From NCBI GenBank assembly GCA_035547755.1, contig DASZUG010000017.1, forward strand, positions 1 through 64,000: a stretch of 64,000 bases of DNA, given 5' to 3'. The position numbers and the translations under genes were made by a program. Below the pieces are notes generated by a model, which did no database searches, had not been told where the DNA came from, and saw only the letters and a list, made by a program, of their open reading frames with translations. Numbering within the stretch: the first letter of the stretch is position 1; each line of letters starts with the position of its first letter. Positions 8,474 to 16,360 of this stretch are shown piece by piece. This stretch comes from Mesorhizobium_L sp035547755 (GTDB taxonomy: Bacteria > Pseudomonadota > Alphaproteobacteria > Rhizobiales > Rhizobiaceae).

Positions 8474-8558
8474 GTGGATGGTGAATGGTAAAATGGACGT
8501 CTGGCCAGGCCGGCAATGAGCCCTTTGATCATTCGAGATTTTTCCATTCACCATCCAC
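8474..8558. repeat. Inverted repeat in the rplR-rpsE gap
   Basis: GTGGATGGTGAATGG (8474-8488) and its exact reverse complement CCATTCACCATCCAC (8544-8558) flank 55 bases. The arms belong to a different sequence family from the GGCAGTC repeats nearby. It occupies most of the 177-base spacer between rplR and rpsE and should form a stable 15-bp stem in the polycistronic mRNA. Confidence 0.8.
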
Positions 8559-8641
8559 CGGATTGAAATTTTCGCCGCGGATCGGCATAAGCCGACCACA
8601 AATTGCAACCGTGCTACCGGAAAAGAACAAGGAACAGGATA

Positions 8642-9208
8642 ATGGCACAGAACCGCAGGGATGACCGCGAACGCGGCCGTGACCGCGACGAGCGCGACAG
8701 CGAATTCGTCGACAAGCTCGTCCATATCAACCGCGTCGCCAAGGTCGTGAAAGGCGGTCGGCGTTTCGGCTTTGCCGCGCTCGTCGTCGTCGGCGACCAG
8801 AAGGGCCGCGTCGGTTTCGGCCATGGCAAGGCGCGCGAAGTGCCGGAAGCGATCCGCAAGGCGACCGAGAGCGCCAAGCGCGACATGATCTTCGTGCCGC
8901 TCAGGTCCGGCCGTACGCTGCACCACGACGTCGAGGGACGCTGGGGCGCAGGCCGTGTTCTCCTGCGCTCGGCCAAGGCCGGTACCGGGATCATCGCCGG
9001 CGGTCCGATGCGCGCCGTCTTCGAGACGCTCGGCATGCATGACGTCGTCGCCAAGTCCATGGGCTCGTCGAACCCCTACAACATGGTTCGCGCCACGTTC
9101 GAGGCGCTGAAGGGACAGATGCACCCGAAGGACATCGCTTCGCAGCGCGGCATCAAGTATTCGACCTTGCAGGCTCGCCGCGGCGCCGCCGTGACCGCCG
9201 ACGAATAA
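8642..9208 (+). CDS. rpsE: 30S ribosomal protein S5
   Basis: 188 residues from the ATG at 8642; an upstream in-frame TTG at 8603 lacks family support. After a charged N-terminal tail (RDDRERGRDRDERD) come the double-stranded-RNA-binding part (VVKGGRRFGFAALVVVGD) and the C-terminal domain GTGIIAGGPMRAVFETLG. S5 affects translational fidelity and mRNA unwinding. Confidence 0.96.
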   Translation: MAQNRRDDRERGRDRDERDSEFVDKLVHINRVAKVVKGGRRFGFAALVVVGDQKGRVGFGHGKAREVPEAIRKATESAKRDMIFVPLRSGRTLHHDVEGRWGAGRVLLRSAKAGTGIIAGGPMRAVFETLGMHDVVAKSMGSSNPYNMVRATFEALKGQMHPKDIASQRGIKYSTLQARRGAAVTADE

Positions 9209-9232
9209 TCGGCGGGCTAAGGAGCAGATATC

Positions 9233-9427
9233 ATGGCCAAGAAAACCAAGACGGTCACAGTCGAGCAGATCGGCAGCCCCATTCGCCGCCCCAAGGAGCA
9301 GCGCGCAACGCTGATCGGTCTCGGCCTCAACAAGCTGCATCGCAAGCGCACGCTGGAAGACACTCCTTCCGTGCGCGGCATGATCGCTTCCGTGCAACAT
9401 CTCGTCCGCGTCGTGGACGAGGCCTGA
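9233..9427 (+). CDS. rpmD: 50S ribosomal protein L30
   Basis: 64 residues, including the L30 pattern QIGSPIRRPKEQRATLIGLG and the HRKRTLEDTPSVRGMI stretch. AAGGAG precedes the ATG. Standard position between rpsE and rplO. Confidence 0.96.
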   Translation: MAKKTKTVTVEQIGSPIRRPKEQRATLIGLGLNKLHRKRTLEDTPSVRGMIASVQHLVRVVDEA

Positions 9428-9446
9428 GAAGCGCAGGGGATTTTCG

Positions 9447-9920
9447 ATGAAACTGAACGAACTCAGAGACAAGGACGGCGCGACCAAGAGCCGCAAGCGC
9501 GTTGGACGCGGTATCGGCTCGGGCTCCGGCAAGACCGGCGGCCGCGGCGTGAAGGGCCAGAAGTCCCGCTCCGGCGTGGCGGTGAACGGTTTCGAAGGCG
9601 GCCAGATGCCGCTTTACCGCCGGTTGCCCAAGCGCGGCTTCCGCAACCCGTTCGGCAAGGATTTCAATATCGTTTCGATCGCCCGGATCCAGCAGGCGGT
9701 GGACGCGAAGAAGCTCGATCCAAAAGAAACCGTCACGAACGAGGCCCTGGTCAAGGCCGGTGTTGTCCGCCGCGCCAAGGATGGCGTCCGCCTGCTCGCC
9801 GATGGCGAGCTGAAGGCAAAGCTTTCCTTCGAGGTGGCGGGTGCGTCCAAGGCCGCGATCGAGAAGATCGAGAAGGCGGGCGGATCGGTCAAGCTGCCGG
9901 AGAAGGCAGCCGCGGAATAA
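9447..9920 (+). CDS. rplO: 50S ribosomal protein L15
   Basis: 157 residues. MKLNELRDKDGATKSRKRVG and the glycine-rich GSGKTGGRGVKGQKSRSGVA segment, followed by EGGQMPLYRRLPKRGF, define L15, a late 50S assembly protein. Last ribosomal gene before secY. Confidence 0.97.
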   Translation: MKLNELRDKDGATKSRKRVGRGIGSGSGKTGGRGVKGQKSRSGVAVNGFEGGQMPLYRRLPKRGFRNPFGKDFNIVSIARIQQAVDAKKLDPKETVTNEALVKAGVVRRAKDGVRLLADGELKAKLSFEVAGASKAAIEKIEKAGGSVKLPEKAAAE

Positions 9921-10011
9921 GAAAGGTAAACCGCAAGTGATGCGGCAGGCTCCCCTGGGGTTGCTTGCATCTTTGCGGGCCGGGGCCTATCTCGTGGTTT
10001 CGGCAATCCGC

Positions 10012-10031
10012 GCGCCCCGTGAGCGGGGCGC
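10012..10031 (+). other. Perfect 8-bp hairpin in the secY leader
   Basis: GCGCCCCG (10012-10019), loop TGAG, CGGGGCGC (10024-10031). It sits 26 bases before the secY ATG in a 137-base gap that is unusually long for this cluster. No U-tract follows, so a role in mRNA stability or in controlling secY translation is more likely than termination; this is inference. Confidence 0.45.
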
Positions 10032-10057
10032 CAGCGCCACGAAGCGGAGCATTTTTC

Positions 10058-11398
10058 ATGGCATCGGCGGCTGAACAGCTAGCGTCAAACCTCAATTTTT
10101 CCGCCTTTGCCAAGGCCGATGACCTCAAGAAGCGCATCTGGTTCACGCTGGCTGCGCTGCTCGTCTATCGTCTCGGCACATACATCCCCATGCCGGGCAT
10201 CAACCCGCAGGCTTTTGCGCACGCTTTCCAGCAGCAATCCGGCGGCGTGCTCGGCATGTTCAACATGTTCTCGGGCGGCGCCGTGCAGCGCATGGCGATC
10301 TTCGCGCTCGGCATCATGCCGTATATTTCCGCCTCGATCATCATGCAGCTGATGACGTCGGTCATCCCCTCGCTCGACCAGTTGAAGAAAGAGGGCGAGC
10401 AGGGCCGGATGGTCATCAACCAGTATACACGCTACGGCACCGTGCTTCTGGCGGTGGTCCAGTCCTACGGCATCGCCGTCGGTCTCGAGAGCGGCAACGG
10501 TATCGTGGCCGATCCGGGCTGGTTCTTCAGGATTTCCACGGTCATCACGCTCCTCGGCGGCACGATGTTCCTGATGTGGCTCGGCGAGCAGATCACCGCG
10601 CGCGGCATCGGCAACGGCATCTCACTGATCATCATGGCCGGCATCGTCGCCAATTTGCCGGCCGCCATATCCAACACGCTGGAGCAGGGCCGGACAGGCG
10701 CGCTCTCGACCGGCGCCATCCTGACGGTCCTTGTGGTGGCCATTGTCGTGGTGGCGGTGATCGTGTTCTTCGAGCGCGCGACGCGACGACTTCTCATCCA
10801 GTATCCGAAGCGCCAGGTCGGCAATCGCATGTTCCAGGGCGATACGTCGCACCTGCCGTTGAAGCTGAACACGTCTGGCGTCATTCCGCCGATCTTCGCT
10901 TCCTCGCTCCTGCTGCTGCCGGCGACGGTTGCCGGGTTCTCCAATACCGCGAATTTCCCGAGCTGGGCGAGCTCCATACTGGCCTCGCTCGGCCATGGAC
11001 AGCCGCTCTATATGATCCTCTATGCGGCGATGATCATCTTCTTCACCTTCTTCTACACGGCGATCGTGTTCAATCCAAAGGACACGGCCGACCAATTGAA
11101 GAAGCATTCCGGCTTCATTCCGGGTTATCGTCCCGGCGACCGCACGGCCGCTTATATCGACTATGTCCTGACCCGCATCACCGTGATCGGTTCGATCTAT
11201 CTGGTGCTGGTCTGCCTTTTGCCTGAATTCCTTATTTCGACATTCCATGTCCCGTTTTATCTTGGAGGCACTTCGCTTCTGATCGTCGTCTCCGTGACGC
11301 TCGATACTGTCGCCCAGATCCAGGGACATCTTGTTGCGCATCAGTATGAGGGGCTGATCAAGAAGTCGAAGCTGAGAGGAGGAAAGAGGGGACGATGA
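10058..11398 (+). CDS. secY: Preprotein translocase subunit SecY
   Basis: 446 residues with ten predicted membrane segments, the core of the Sec channel in the inner membrane. Start taken at ATG 10058 (MASAAEQLASN) with GGAG 8 bases upstream; the frame is open further upstream to 9965 but that part overlaps the leader hairpin. The plug region GGVLGMFNMFSGGAVQRMAIF and the cytoplasmic loop with NPKDTADQLKKHSGFIPGYR are typical SecY sequences. Overlaps adk by 4 bases (ATGA). Confidence 0.97.
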   Translation: MASAAEQLASNLNFSAFAKADDLKKRIWFTLAALLVYRLGTYIPMPGINPQAFAHAFQQQSGGVLGMFNMFSGGAVQRMAIFALGIMPYISASIIMQLMTSVIPSLDQLKKEGEQGRMVINQYTRYGTVLLAVVQSYGIAVGLESGNGIVADPGWFFRISTVITLLGGTMFLMWLGEQITARGIGNGISLIIMAGIVANLPAAISNTLEQGRTGALSTGAILTVLVVAIVVVAVIVFFERATRRLLIQYPKRQVGNRMFQGDTSHLPLKLNTSGVIPPIFASSLLLLPATVAGFSNTANFPSWASSILASLGHGQPLYMILYAAMIIFFTFFYTAIVFNPKDTADQLKKHSGFIPGYRPGDRTAAYIDYVLTRITVIGSIYLVLVCLLPEFLISTFHVPFYLGGTSLLIVVSVTLDTVAQIQGHLVAHQYEGLIKKSKLRGGKRGR

Positions 11399-11979
11399 GG
11401 CTTATATTGCTCGGCCCGCCTGGCGCGGGGAAGGGGACGCAGGCAAAGCTTCTCGCAGCGAAACACGGGATTCCGCAGCTTTCGACGGGCGATATGCTCC
11501 GCGCAGCCGTTCAGGCCGGCACCGAGATCGGCAAGAGGGCCAAGGCGGTCATGGATTCGGGCGCGCTCGTTTCGGACGAGATCGTCAACCAGATCGTCTC
11601 CGAGCGGATCGATGCGCCCGATTGCGCGCGCGGTTTCATCCTCGACGGTTACCCGCGCACGGTCGCCCAGGCGAAGGCGCTGACCGCCATGCTTGAAGAG
11701 AAGGGCATGAAGCTCGACGCTGTGATCGAACTCTCGGTCGACGAATCGGCGCTCGTCCGACGCATGGAATCCCGCGTCGCCGAGACACGTGCCGCCGGCG
11801 GACAGGTGAGGGCGGACGACAACCCCGAATCGTTCCGCAAACGGCTGACGGAATACAAGGAGAAGACCGCTCCGCTTGCCGCCTACTATGCCGGGATCGG
11901 GGAATTGAAGACAATCGACGGCATGGCGGACATCGATGCGGTGACTGCCGAGATCGGCGCGCTTCTGGAGTCGGCGTAA
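11395..11979 (+). CDS. adk: Adenylate kinase, short form
   Basis: 194 residues. P-loop GPPGAGKGTQ at residues 7-16, STGDMLRA and the DGYPRT motif are all present; interconverts ATP + AMP and 2 ADP. The LID region is reduced to about RAAGGQVRADDNPESF, so this is the short class without the zinc-finger-like lid. Starts inside the secY stop (ATGA), implying translational coupling. Confidence 0.97.
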   Translation: MRLILLGPPGAGKGTQAKLLAAKHGIPQLSTGDMLRAAVQAGTEIGKRAKAVMDSGALVSDEIVNQIVSERIDAPDCARGFILDGYPRTVAQAKALTAMLEEKGMKLDAVIELSVDESALVRRMESRVAETRAAGGQVRADDNPESFRKRLTEYKEKTAPLAAYYAGIGELKTIDGMADIDAVTAEIGALLESA

Positions 11980-12156
11980 ATAGCGGCAAGGAGTTGACTT
12001 TCGAGATCAATTCCATCATATGCGGCATCAATTCGCTTTCAATTCAAGCGGTCGATGCCGGTCAGACTTTAGGGATCGGGGTCGGGCGCTGTTGTGCTGT
12101 CCGGTCGTGAGAATGGAAATGCCCGGACAGGGCGCTCATAATCAAGGAGAAGCGGC

Positions 12157-12525
12157 GTGGCCCGTATCGCTGGCGTCAACATTCCAACCAACAAGCGCGT
12201 CGTCATCGCGCTGCAGTATATTCATGGCATCGGCCCGGCTCTCGCCCAGCAGATCGTCGAAAAGGTCGGCATTCCGTCCGAGCGCCGCGTCAACCAGCTG
12301 ACCGACGCGGAAGTGCTGCAGATTCGTGAGACGATCGACCGTGACTACCAGGTCGAGGGCGATCTTCGCCGCGACGTGTCGATGAACATCAAGCGGTTGA
12401 TGGACCTCGGCTGCTATCGTGGCCTGCGGCATCGCCGTTCGCTGCCGGTTCGCGGCCAGCGCACGCATACCAATGCGCGCACCCGCAAGGGCCCGGCCAA
12501 GGCGATTGCCGGGAAGAAGAAGTAG
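12157..12525 (+). CDS. rpsM: 30S ribosomal protein S13
   Basis: 122 residues from a GTG start with AAGGAG 6 bases upstream (MARIAGVNIPTNKRVVIAL). Helix-two-turn-helix region YIHGIGPALAQQIV and C-terminal RGQRTHTNARTRKGP are diagnostic. It contacts P-site tRNA and L5. The rpmJ and infA genes found before rpsM in enterobacteria are absent, as usual for alphaproteobacteria. Confidence 0.97.
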   Translation: MARIAGVNIPTNKRVVIALQYIHGIGPALAQQIVEKVGIPSERRVNQLTDAEVLQIRETIDRDYQVEGDLRRDVSMNIKRLMDLGCYRGLRHRRSLPVRGQRTHTNARTRKGPAKAIAGKKK

Positions 12526-12595
12526 ACGGCAGATCGGCATTCGGCATTTGGCAGTCGATTTTTTCGATTGCCGACCGCCTACTCCCGACTGCCTT
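12523..12595. repeat. Palindromic repeat, diverged copy, in the rpsM-rpsK gap
   Basis: Core hairpin GGCAGTCGA (12550-12558), loop TTTTT, TCGATTGCC (12564-12572): nine pairs with one G-U. Flanking GGCAG/GGCATTCGGCA and CGACTGCC pieces match the arms of the copies at 8025-8086 and 14155-14218. It begins at the rpsM stop codon and fills most of the 126-base gap. Confidence 0.7.
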
Positions 12596-12651
12596 CTTGA
12601 GGTGGAGCCGCTGGCGTTACGGCGGTGTAGAGATCGACTGAAAGGAACAAA

Positions 12652-13041
12652 ATGGCCAAGGAAGCCACGCGTGTTCGCCGTCGCGAACGCAAGAATATCT
12701 CTTCGGGCGTTGCCCATGTGAATTCGACCTTCAACAACACCATGATCACGATCACCGACGCGCAGGGCAACGCGATTGCCTGGTCGTCGGCCGGCGCTCA
12801 GGGGTTCAAGGGGTCGCGCAAATCGACGCCGTTCGCCGCGCAGGTCGCGGCCGAAGATGCCGCCAAGAAGGCGCAGGAGCATGGCATGCGCATGCTCGAA
12901 GTCGAGGTCTGCGGTCCCGGGTCCGGCCGCGAGTCGGCTCTGAGGGCCTTGCAGGCCGCCGGCTTCACCATTACATCCATTCGCGATGTAACCCCCATAC
13001 CGCACAATGGATGCCGTCCGCGCAAGAAGCGGCGCGTCTGA
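12652..13041 (+). CDS. rpsK: 30S ribosomal protein S11
   Basis: 129 residues. NVSSGVAHV-type opening (NISSGVAHVNSTFNNTMITI) and the C-terminal TSIRDVTPIPHNGCRPRKKR are diagnostic. Forms the 30S platform near the E site. Good Shine-Dalgarno AAAGGAA before ATG. rpsD, which follows in E. coli, is not here. Confidence 0.97.
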   Translation: MAKEATRVRRRERKNISSGVAHVNSTFNNTMITITDAQGNAIAWSSAGAQGFKGSRKSTPFAAQVAAEDAAKKAQEHGMRMLEVEVCGPGSGRESALRALQAAGFTITSIRDVTPIPHNGCRPRKKRRV

Positions 13042-13140
13042 TTTTATTTGTAGCCGCATGAGCTCCGCAAGGCGCTCCTCTGCGGTTTTCCAGTTCGCCC
13101 GCCACGATTGGATGGTGGTGGGGAAGAGGAAGGAAACGAG

Positions 13141-14151
13141 ATGATCCAGAAAAACTGGCAGGAACTGATCAAGCCGAACAAGGTCGAATTCTCCTCCAAG
13201 GGAAAGACCTTGACGACGCTGGTCGCCGAGCCGCTCGAGCGTGGTTTCGGCCTGACGCTCGGCAATGCTCTGCGCCGCGTGCTTCTGTCGTCGCTCAGGG
13301 GCGCCGCCGTGACGGCGGTGCAGATCGACGGCGTGCTGCATGAATTCTCCTCGATCGGCGGCGTACGCGAGGACGTGACGGATATCGTCCTCAACATCAA
13401 GGAAATCGCCATCAAGATGGAAGGCGACGGGCCGAAGCGCATGGTCGTGCGCAAGCAGGGACCGGGCGCCGTTCTGGCCGGCGACATTCAGACCGTTGGC
13501 GATGTTGAGATCCTCAATCCCGATCATGTGATCTGCACGCTCGACGAGGGCGCCGAGATCCGCATGGAATTCACGGTCAATAGCGGCAAGGGCTATGTGC
13601 CGGCCGACCGCAACCGTGCCGAGGATGCGCCGATCGGGCTGATCCCGGTCGACAGCCTCTATTCGCCGGTGAAGAAGGTCTCCTACAAGGTCGAGAACAC
13701 CCGCGAGGGCCAAGTCCTCGACTATGACAAGCTCACCATGGCCATCGAGACCGACGGTTCTGTCTCGGGCGAGGACGCCGTGGCCTTCGCTGCGCGCATC
13801 CTGCAGGACCAGCTGGCGCTTTTCGTCAATTTCGAGGAGCCGCGCAAGGAGCAGCCGCAGGAGCAGGTGACGGAGCTTGCCTTCAATCCGGCGCTTCTGA
13901 AGAAGGTGGACGAGCTGGAGCTTTCGGTCCGTTCGGCCAACTGCCTGAAGAACGACAATATCGTCTATATCGGCGATCTGATCCAGAAGACCGAAGCGGA
14001 GATGCTGCGCACCCCGAATTTCGGCCGCAAGTCGCTGAACGAGATCAAGGAAGTTCTCGCGTCCATGGGCCTCCATCTCGGCATGGAAGTCCCCGACTGG
14101 CCGCCTGAGAACATCGAAGACCTCGCCAAGCGGTATGAAGATCAATACTGA
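13141..14151 (+). CDS. rpoA: RNA polymerase alpha subunit
   Basis: 336 residues from ATG 13141 (MIQKNWQELIKPNKVEF), preceded by AAGGAAACGAG. The N-terminal dimerisation domain contains ERGFGLTLGNALRRVLLSSL; the C-terminal domain (about 255-325) contains the helix-hairpin segment TPNFGRKSLNEIKEVLASMG that binds UP elements and activators. Placed between rpsK and rplQ as in all relatives. Confidence 0.98.
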   Translation: MIQKNWQELIKPNKVEFSSKGKTLTTLVAEPLERGFGLTLGNALRRVLLSSLRGAAVTAVQIDGVLHEFSSIGGVREDVTDIVLNIKEIAIKMEGDGPKRMVVRKQGPGAVLAGDIQTVGDVEILNPDHVICTLDEGAEIRMEFTVNSGKGYVPADRNRAEDAPIGLIPVDSLYSPVKKVSYKVENTREGQVLDYDKLTMAIETDGSVSGEDAVAFAARILQDQLALFVNFEEPRKEQPQEQVTELAFNPALLKKVDELELSVRSANCLKNDNIVYIGDLIQKTEAEMLRTPNFGRKSLNEIKEVLASMGLHLGMEVPDWPPENIEDLAKRYEDQY

Positions 14152-14154
14152 GCC

Positions 14155-14218
14155 GGCAGTCGTGAGTGGGCAGTCGGCAGTCGAAAGATAGAACGACGAC
14201 TGCCTATTGCCGATTGCC
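14155..14218. repeat. Palindromic repeat, copy 3, in the rpoA-rplQ gap
   Basis: GGCAGTCGGCAGT (14169-14181) pairs with ATTGCCGATTGCC (14206-14218), exactly the same 13-base arms as in the rplF-rplR gap. A second pair, GGCAGTCG (14155-14162) and CGACTGCC (14197-14204), is perfect. The element starts 3 bases after the rpoA stop. Confidence 0.8.
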
Positions 14219-14263
14219 TTTTAGAGTTTTGGGCACCTGGCCCGCGACATTAGGAGTCAAACC

Positions 14264-14689
14264 ATGCGTCATGGACGTTCCGGCCGTCGGCTGAACCGGA
14301 CGGTCAGCCATCGCAAGGCCCTGTTTTCCAACATGGCCGCTTCGCTCATCGAGCATGAGCAGATCACCACGACGCTGCCCAAGGCGAAGGAGCTGCGTCC
14401 GATCGTGGAAAAGCTCGTCACGCTCGGCAAGCGCGGCGACCTTCACGCGCGCCGGCAGGCGATTGCCGCGATCAAGTCGGATGCGCTGGTGAAGCGTCTC
14501 TTCGACACGATCGCGCCGCGCTATGCCGAACGCCATGGCGGCTACCTGCGCATCATGAAGGCCGGCTTCCGCCAGGGCGACAATGCGGCGATGGCGGTGA
14601 TCGAGTTCGTCGATCGCGACACCGAGGCGAAGGGAGCCGCCGATCGCGCCCGCGCCGCGGCCGAGGGCGCGCCCGCCGAAGCCGCGTAA
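14264..14689 (+). CDS. rplQ: 50S ribosomal protein L17
   Basis: 141 residues. MRHGRSGRRLNRTVSHRKAL and EQITTTLPKAKELRPIVEKL are diagnostic. It has the Ala-rich C-terminal tail (AADRARAAAEGAPAEAA) seen in this order. Last gene of the ribosomal cluster, closed by the terminator at 14716-14738. Confidence 0.97.
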   Translation: MRHGRSGRRLNRTVSHRKALFSNMAASLIEHEQITTTLPKAKELRPIVEKLVTLGKRGDLHARRQAIAAIKSDALVKRLFDTIAPRYAERHGGYLRIMKAGFRQGDNAAMAVIEFVDRDTEAKGAADRARAAAEGAPAEAA

Positions 14690-14715
14690 GGCTCTCATCG
14701 GCAGTTTTTGAAGAG

Positions 14716-14738
14716 AAAAGGGCCCCTGCGGCCCTTTT
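14716..14738 (+). terminator. Intrinsic terminator after rplQ
   Basis: Perfect 9-bp stem AAAAGGGCC (14716-14724) / GGCCCTTTT (14730-14738) with loop CCTGC. The A-rich left arm and T-run on the right give a classical rho-independent structure 27 bases after the rplQ stop, ending the ribosomal transcription unit. Confidence 0.9.
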
Positions 14739-14835
14739 CGCGTTTCAGGCCCTTGCTCACCTTTGCGGCCGAGCCATTTATTCTGCACATTCCCAGCCAA
14801 TATGGCGGCTGACCATTTCACGGACGGAGCGATCG

Positions 14836-16341
14836 ATGCCTTTGAAGCCCTTTAAGCTTGCGGTGATTATCCTGTCGGCGGTTTTTCTTTCGGCTCCCGC
14901 GCTTCCATCATTCGCGCAGGACAGTTCGTCTGGGCTGAGGGGGGCCTTGAACCAGCTCCTGGGTGGAAAGGATCAGAAGCCGGCGGCCCCGGCGCCAGGG
15001 CAAAAGCAGGATGACCAGACTCTTCGCCGTGTCCCCTTCAGCCAGCAGGAAATGGAGCTTTCCTTTGCGCCACTGGTCAAGAAGACCGCACCCGCTGTCG
15101 TCAACGTCTACGCGTCGAGCCGCGTCCATGTGCGTTCGCCCTTCATGGACGACCCGTTCTTCGAGCGGTTCTTCGGCCAGCAGATGCCGCCCCGCGTGCA
15201 ATCCTCTCTCGGCTCGGGCGTGATCGTCGATCCCTCCGGCATCATCGTCACGAACTATCATGTCATCCGCGGCGCGGATGAGGTGAAGGTGGCGCTGTCG
15301 GACGGCAGGGAATTCGAAAGCAAGATTCTTCTGAAGGATTCCCGCGTCGATCTTGCCGTGCTGAAAATCCAGGCGAAGGAGCCGTTCCCCGTCATTCCGC
15401 TCGGCGATTCGGATGCGCTCGAAGTCGGCGACCTCGTGCTTGCGATCGGCAATCCGTTCGGGGTCGGGCAGACGACGACGAGCGGCATCGTTTCGGCGCT
15501 CGCCAGGACCCATATCGGCGTTTCAGATTTTGGCTTCTATATCCAGACCGATGCAGCCATCAATCCCGGCAATTCCGGCGGCGCGCTGATCAATATGGAA
15601 GGCCAACTGGTCGGCATCAATTCAGCCATCTACAGCCAGAGCGGTGGTTCGGTCGGCATCGGCTTTGCGATCCCCTCCAATATGGTGCGTGCCTTCGTCG
15701 CCTCCGCCAAGAGCGGCAGCGGCTTTTTCGAGACGCCCTATATCGGTGCGGAATTTCAGGATATCGACGCCCAGGAAGCCAATGCGCTCGGCCTCGACAG
15801 GCCGAAAGGCGCGCTTGTCGCTTCGGTCGCCAAGGATGCCCCTGCCGCCAAGGCGGGGCTGAAGGTCGGCGATGTCGTGCTTGCCGTCGACGGTGCGCCG
15901 GTGAGCGATTCCGACGCCCTTAATTACCGCATTTCAACACAACCGATCGGAAGCACGGTGACGCTGGATATATACCGGCAGGGTGCGAAGCAGTCTCTCA
16001 AGGTGAAGCTCGAACGCGCACCGGAGGGACAGTCCTCGAGGGAGATCACTATTTCAGGCGAAAGCCCCTTTGCTGGCACGAAGGTGGCGGTATTATCGCC
16101 GCGCCTCGCGGAGCGGCTCGGGATGCCGACGAATTCCACGGGCGTCGTCGTTGTTGACGTGACCCCCAATTCGCCCGCCGACAGCATCGGATTTCAGCCG
16201 AAAGATGTTGTAAAGGAAGTGAACGGCACCGCGATCGGCAGCGCCGAGGATTTGCAGAAAGCCGTTTCGAGCAAGACGCGCTGGTGGCGCTTTACGCTCG
16301 AACGTGGCGGACAGACGATCCACCAGGTCATCCGGTACTGA
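14836..16341 (+). CDS. Do/DegP-family periplasmic serine endoprotease
   Basis: 501 residues with a signal peptide (cleavage after about residue 27, SFAQ). The trypsin-like domain shows the triad H142 (TNYHV), D172 (RVDLAVL) and S247 (GNSGGAL). Two PDZ domains follow, roughly 305-390 and 410-495. The family degrades or chaperones misfolded envelope proteins. Placement after rplQ and before rarA is the order known in Brucella-type genomes. The symbol could be degP or degQ; sequence alone does not decide. Confidence 0.94.
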   Translation: MPLKPFKLAVIILSAVFLSAPALPSFAQDSSSGLRGALNQLLGGKDQKPAAPAPGQKQDDQTLRRVPFSQQEMELSFAPLVKKTAPAVVNVYASSRVHVRSPFMDDPFFERFFGQQMPPRVQSSLGSGVIVDPSGIIVTNYHVIRGADEVKVALSDGREFESKILLKDSRVDLAVLKIQAKEPFPVIPLGDSDALEVGDLVLAIGNPFGVGQTTTSGIVSALARTHIGVSDFGFYIQTDAAINPGNSGGALINMEGQLVGINSAIYSQSGGSVGIGFAIPSNMVRAFVASAKSGSGFFETPYIGAEFQDIDAQEANALGLDRPKGALVASVAKDAPAAKAGLKVGDVVLAVDGAPVSDSDALNYRISTQPIGSTVTLDIYRQGAKQSLKVKLERAPEGQSSREITISGESPFAGTKVAVLSPRLAERLGMPTNSTGVVVVDVTPNSPADSIGFQPKDVVKEVNGTAIGSAEDLQKAVSSKTRWWRFTLERGGQTIHQVIRY

Positions 16342-16360
16342 GGAGAATTGTCTGGCGGAC

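Noticed and set aside
8087..9532. Open frame of 481 codons antisense to rplR-rpsE-rpmD
   Set aside because: Spans a repeat and three ribosomal genes on the other strand; composition typical of an antisense shadow.
12142..14145. Open frame of 667 codons antisense to rpsM-rpsK-rpoA
   Set aside because: High-GC third-position bias opens antisense frames; the sense strand holds three unmistakable genes and the antisense product has no recognisable motif.
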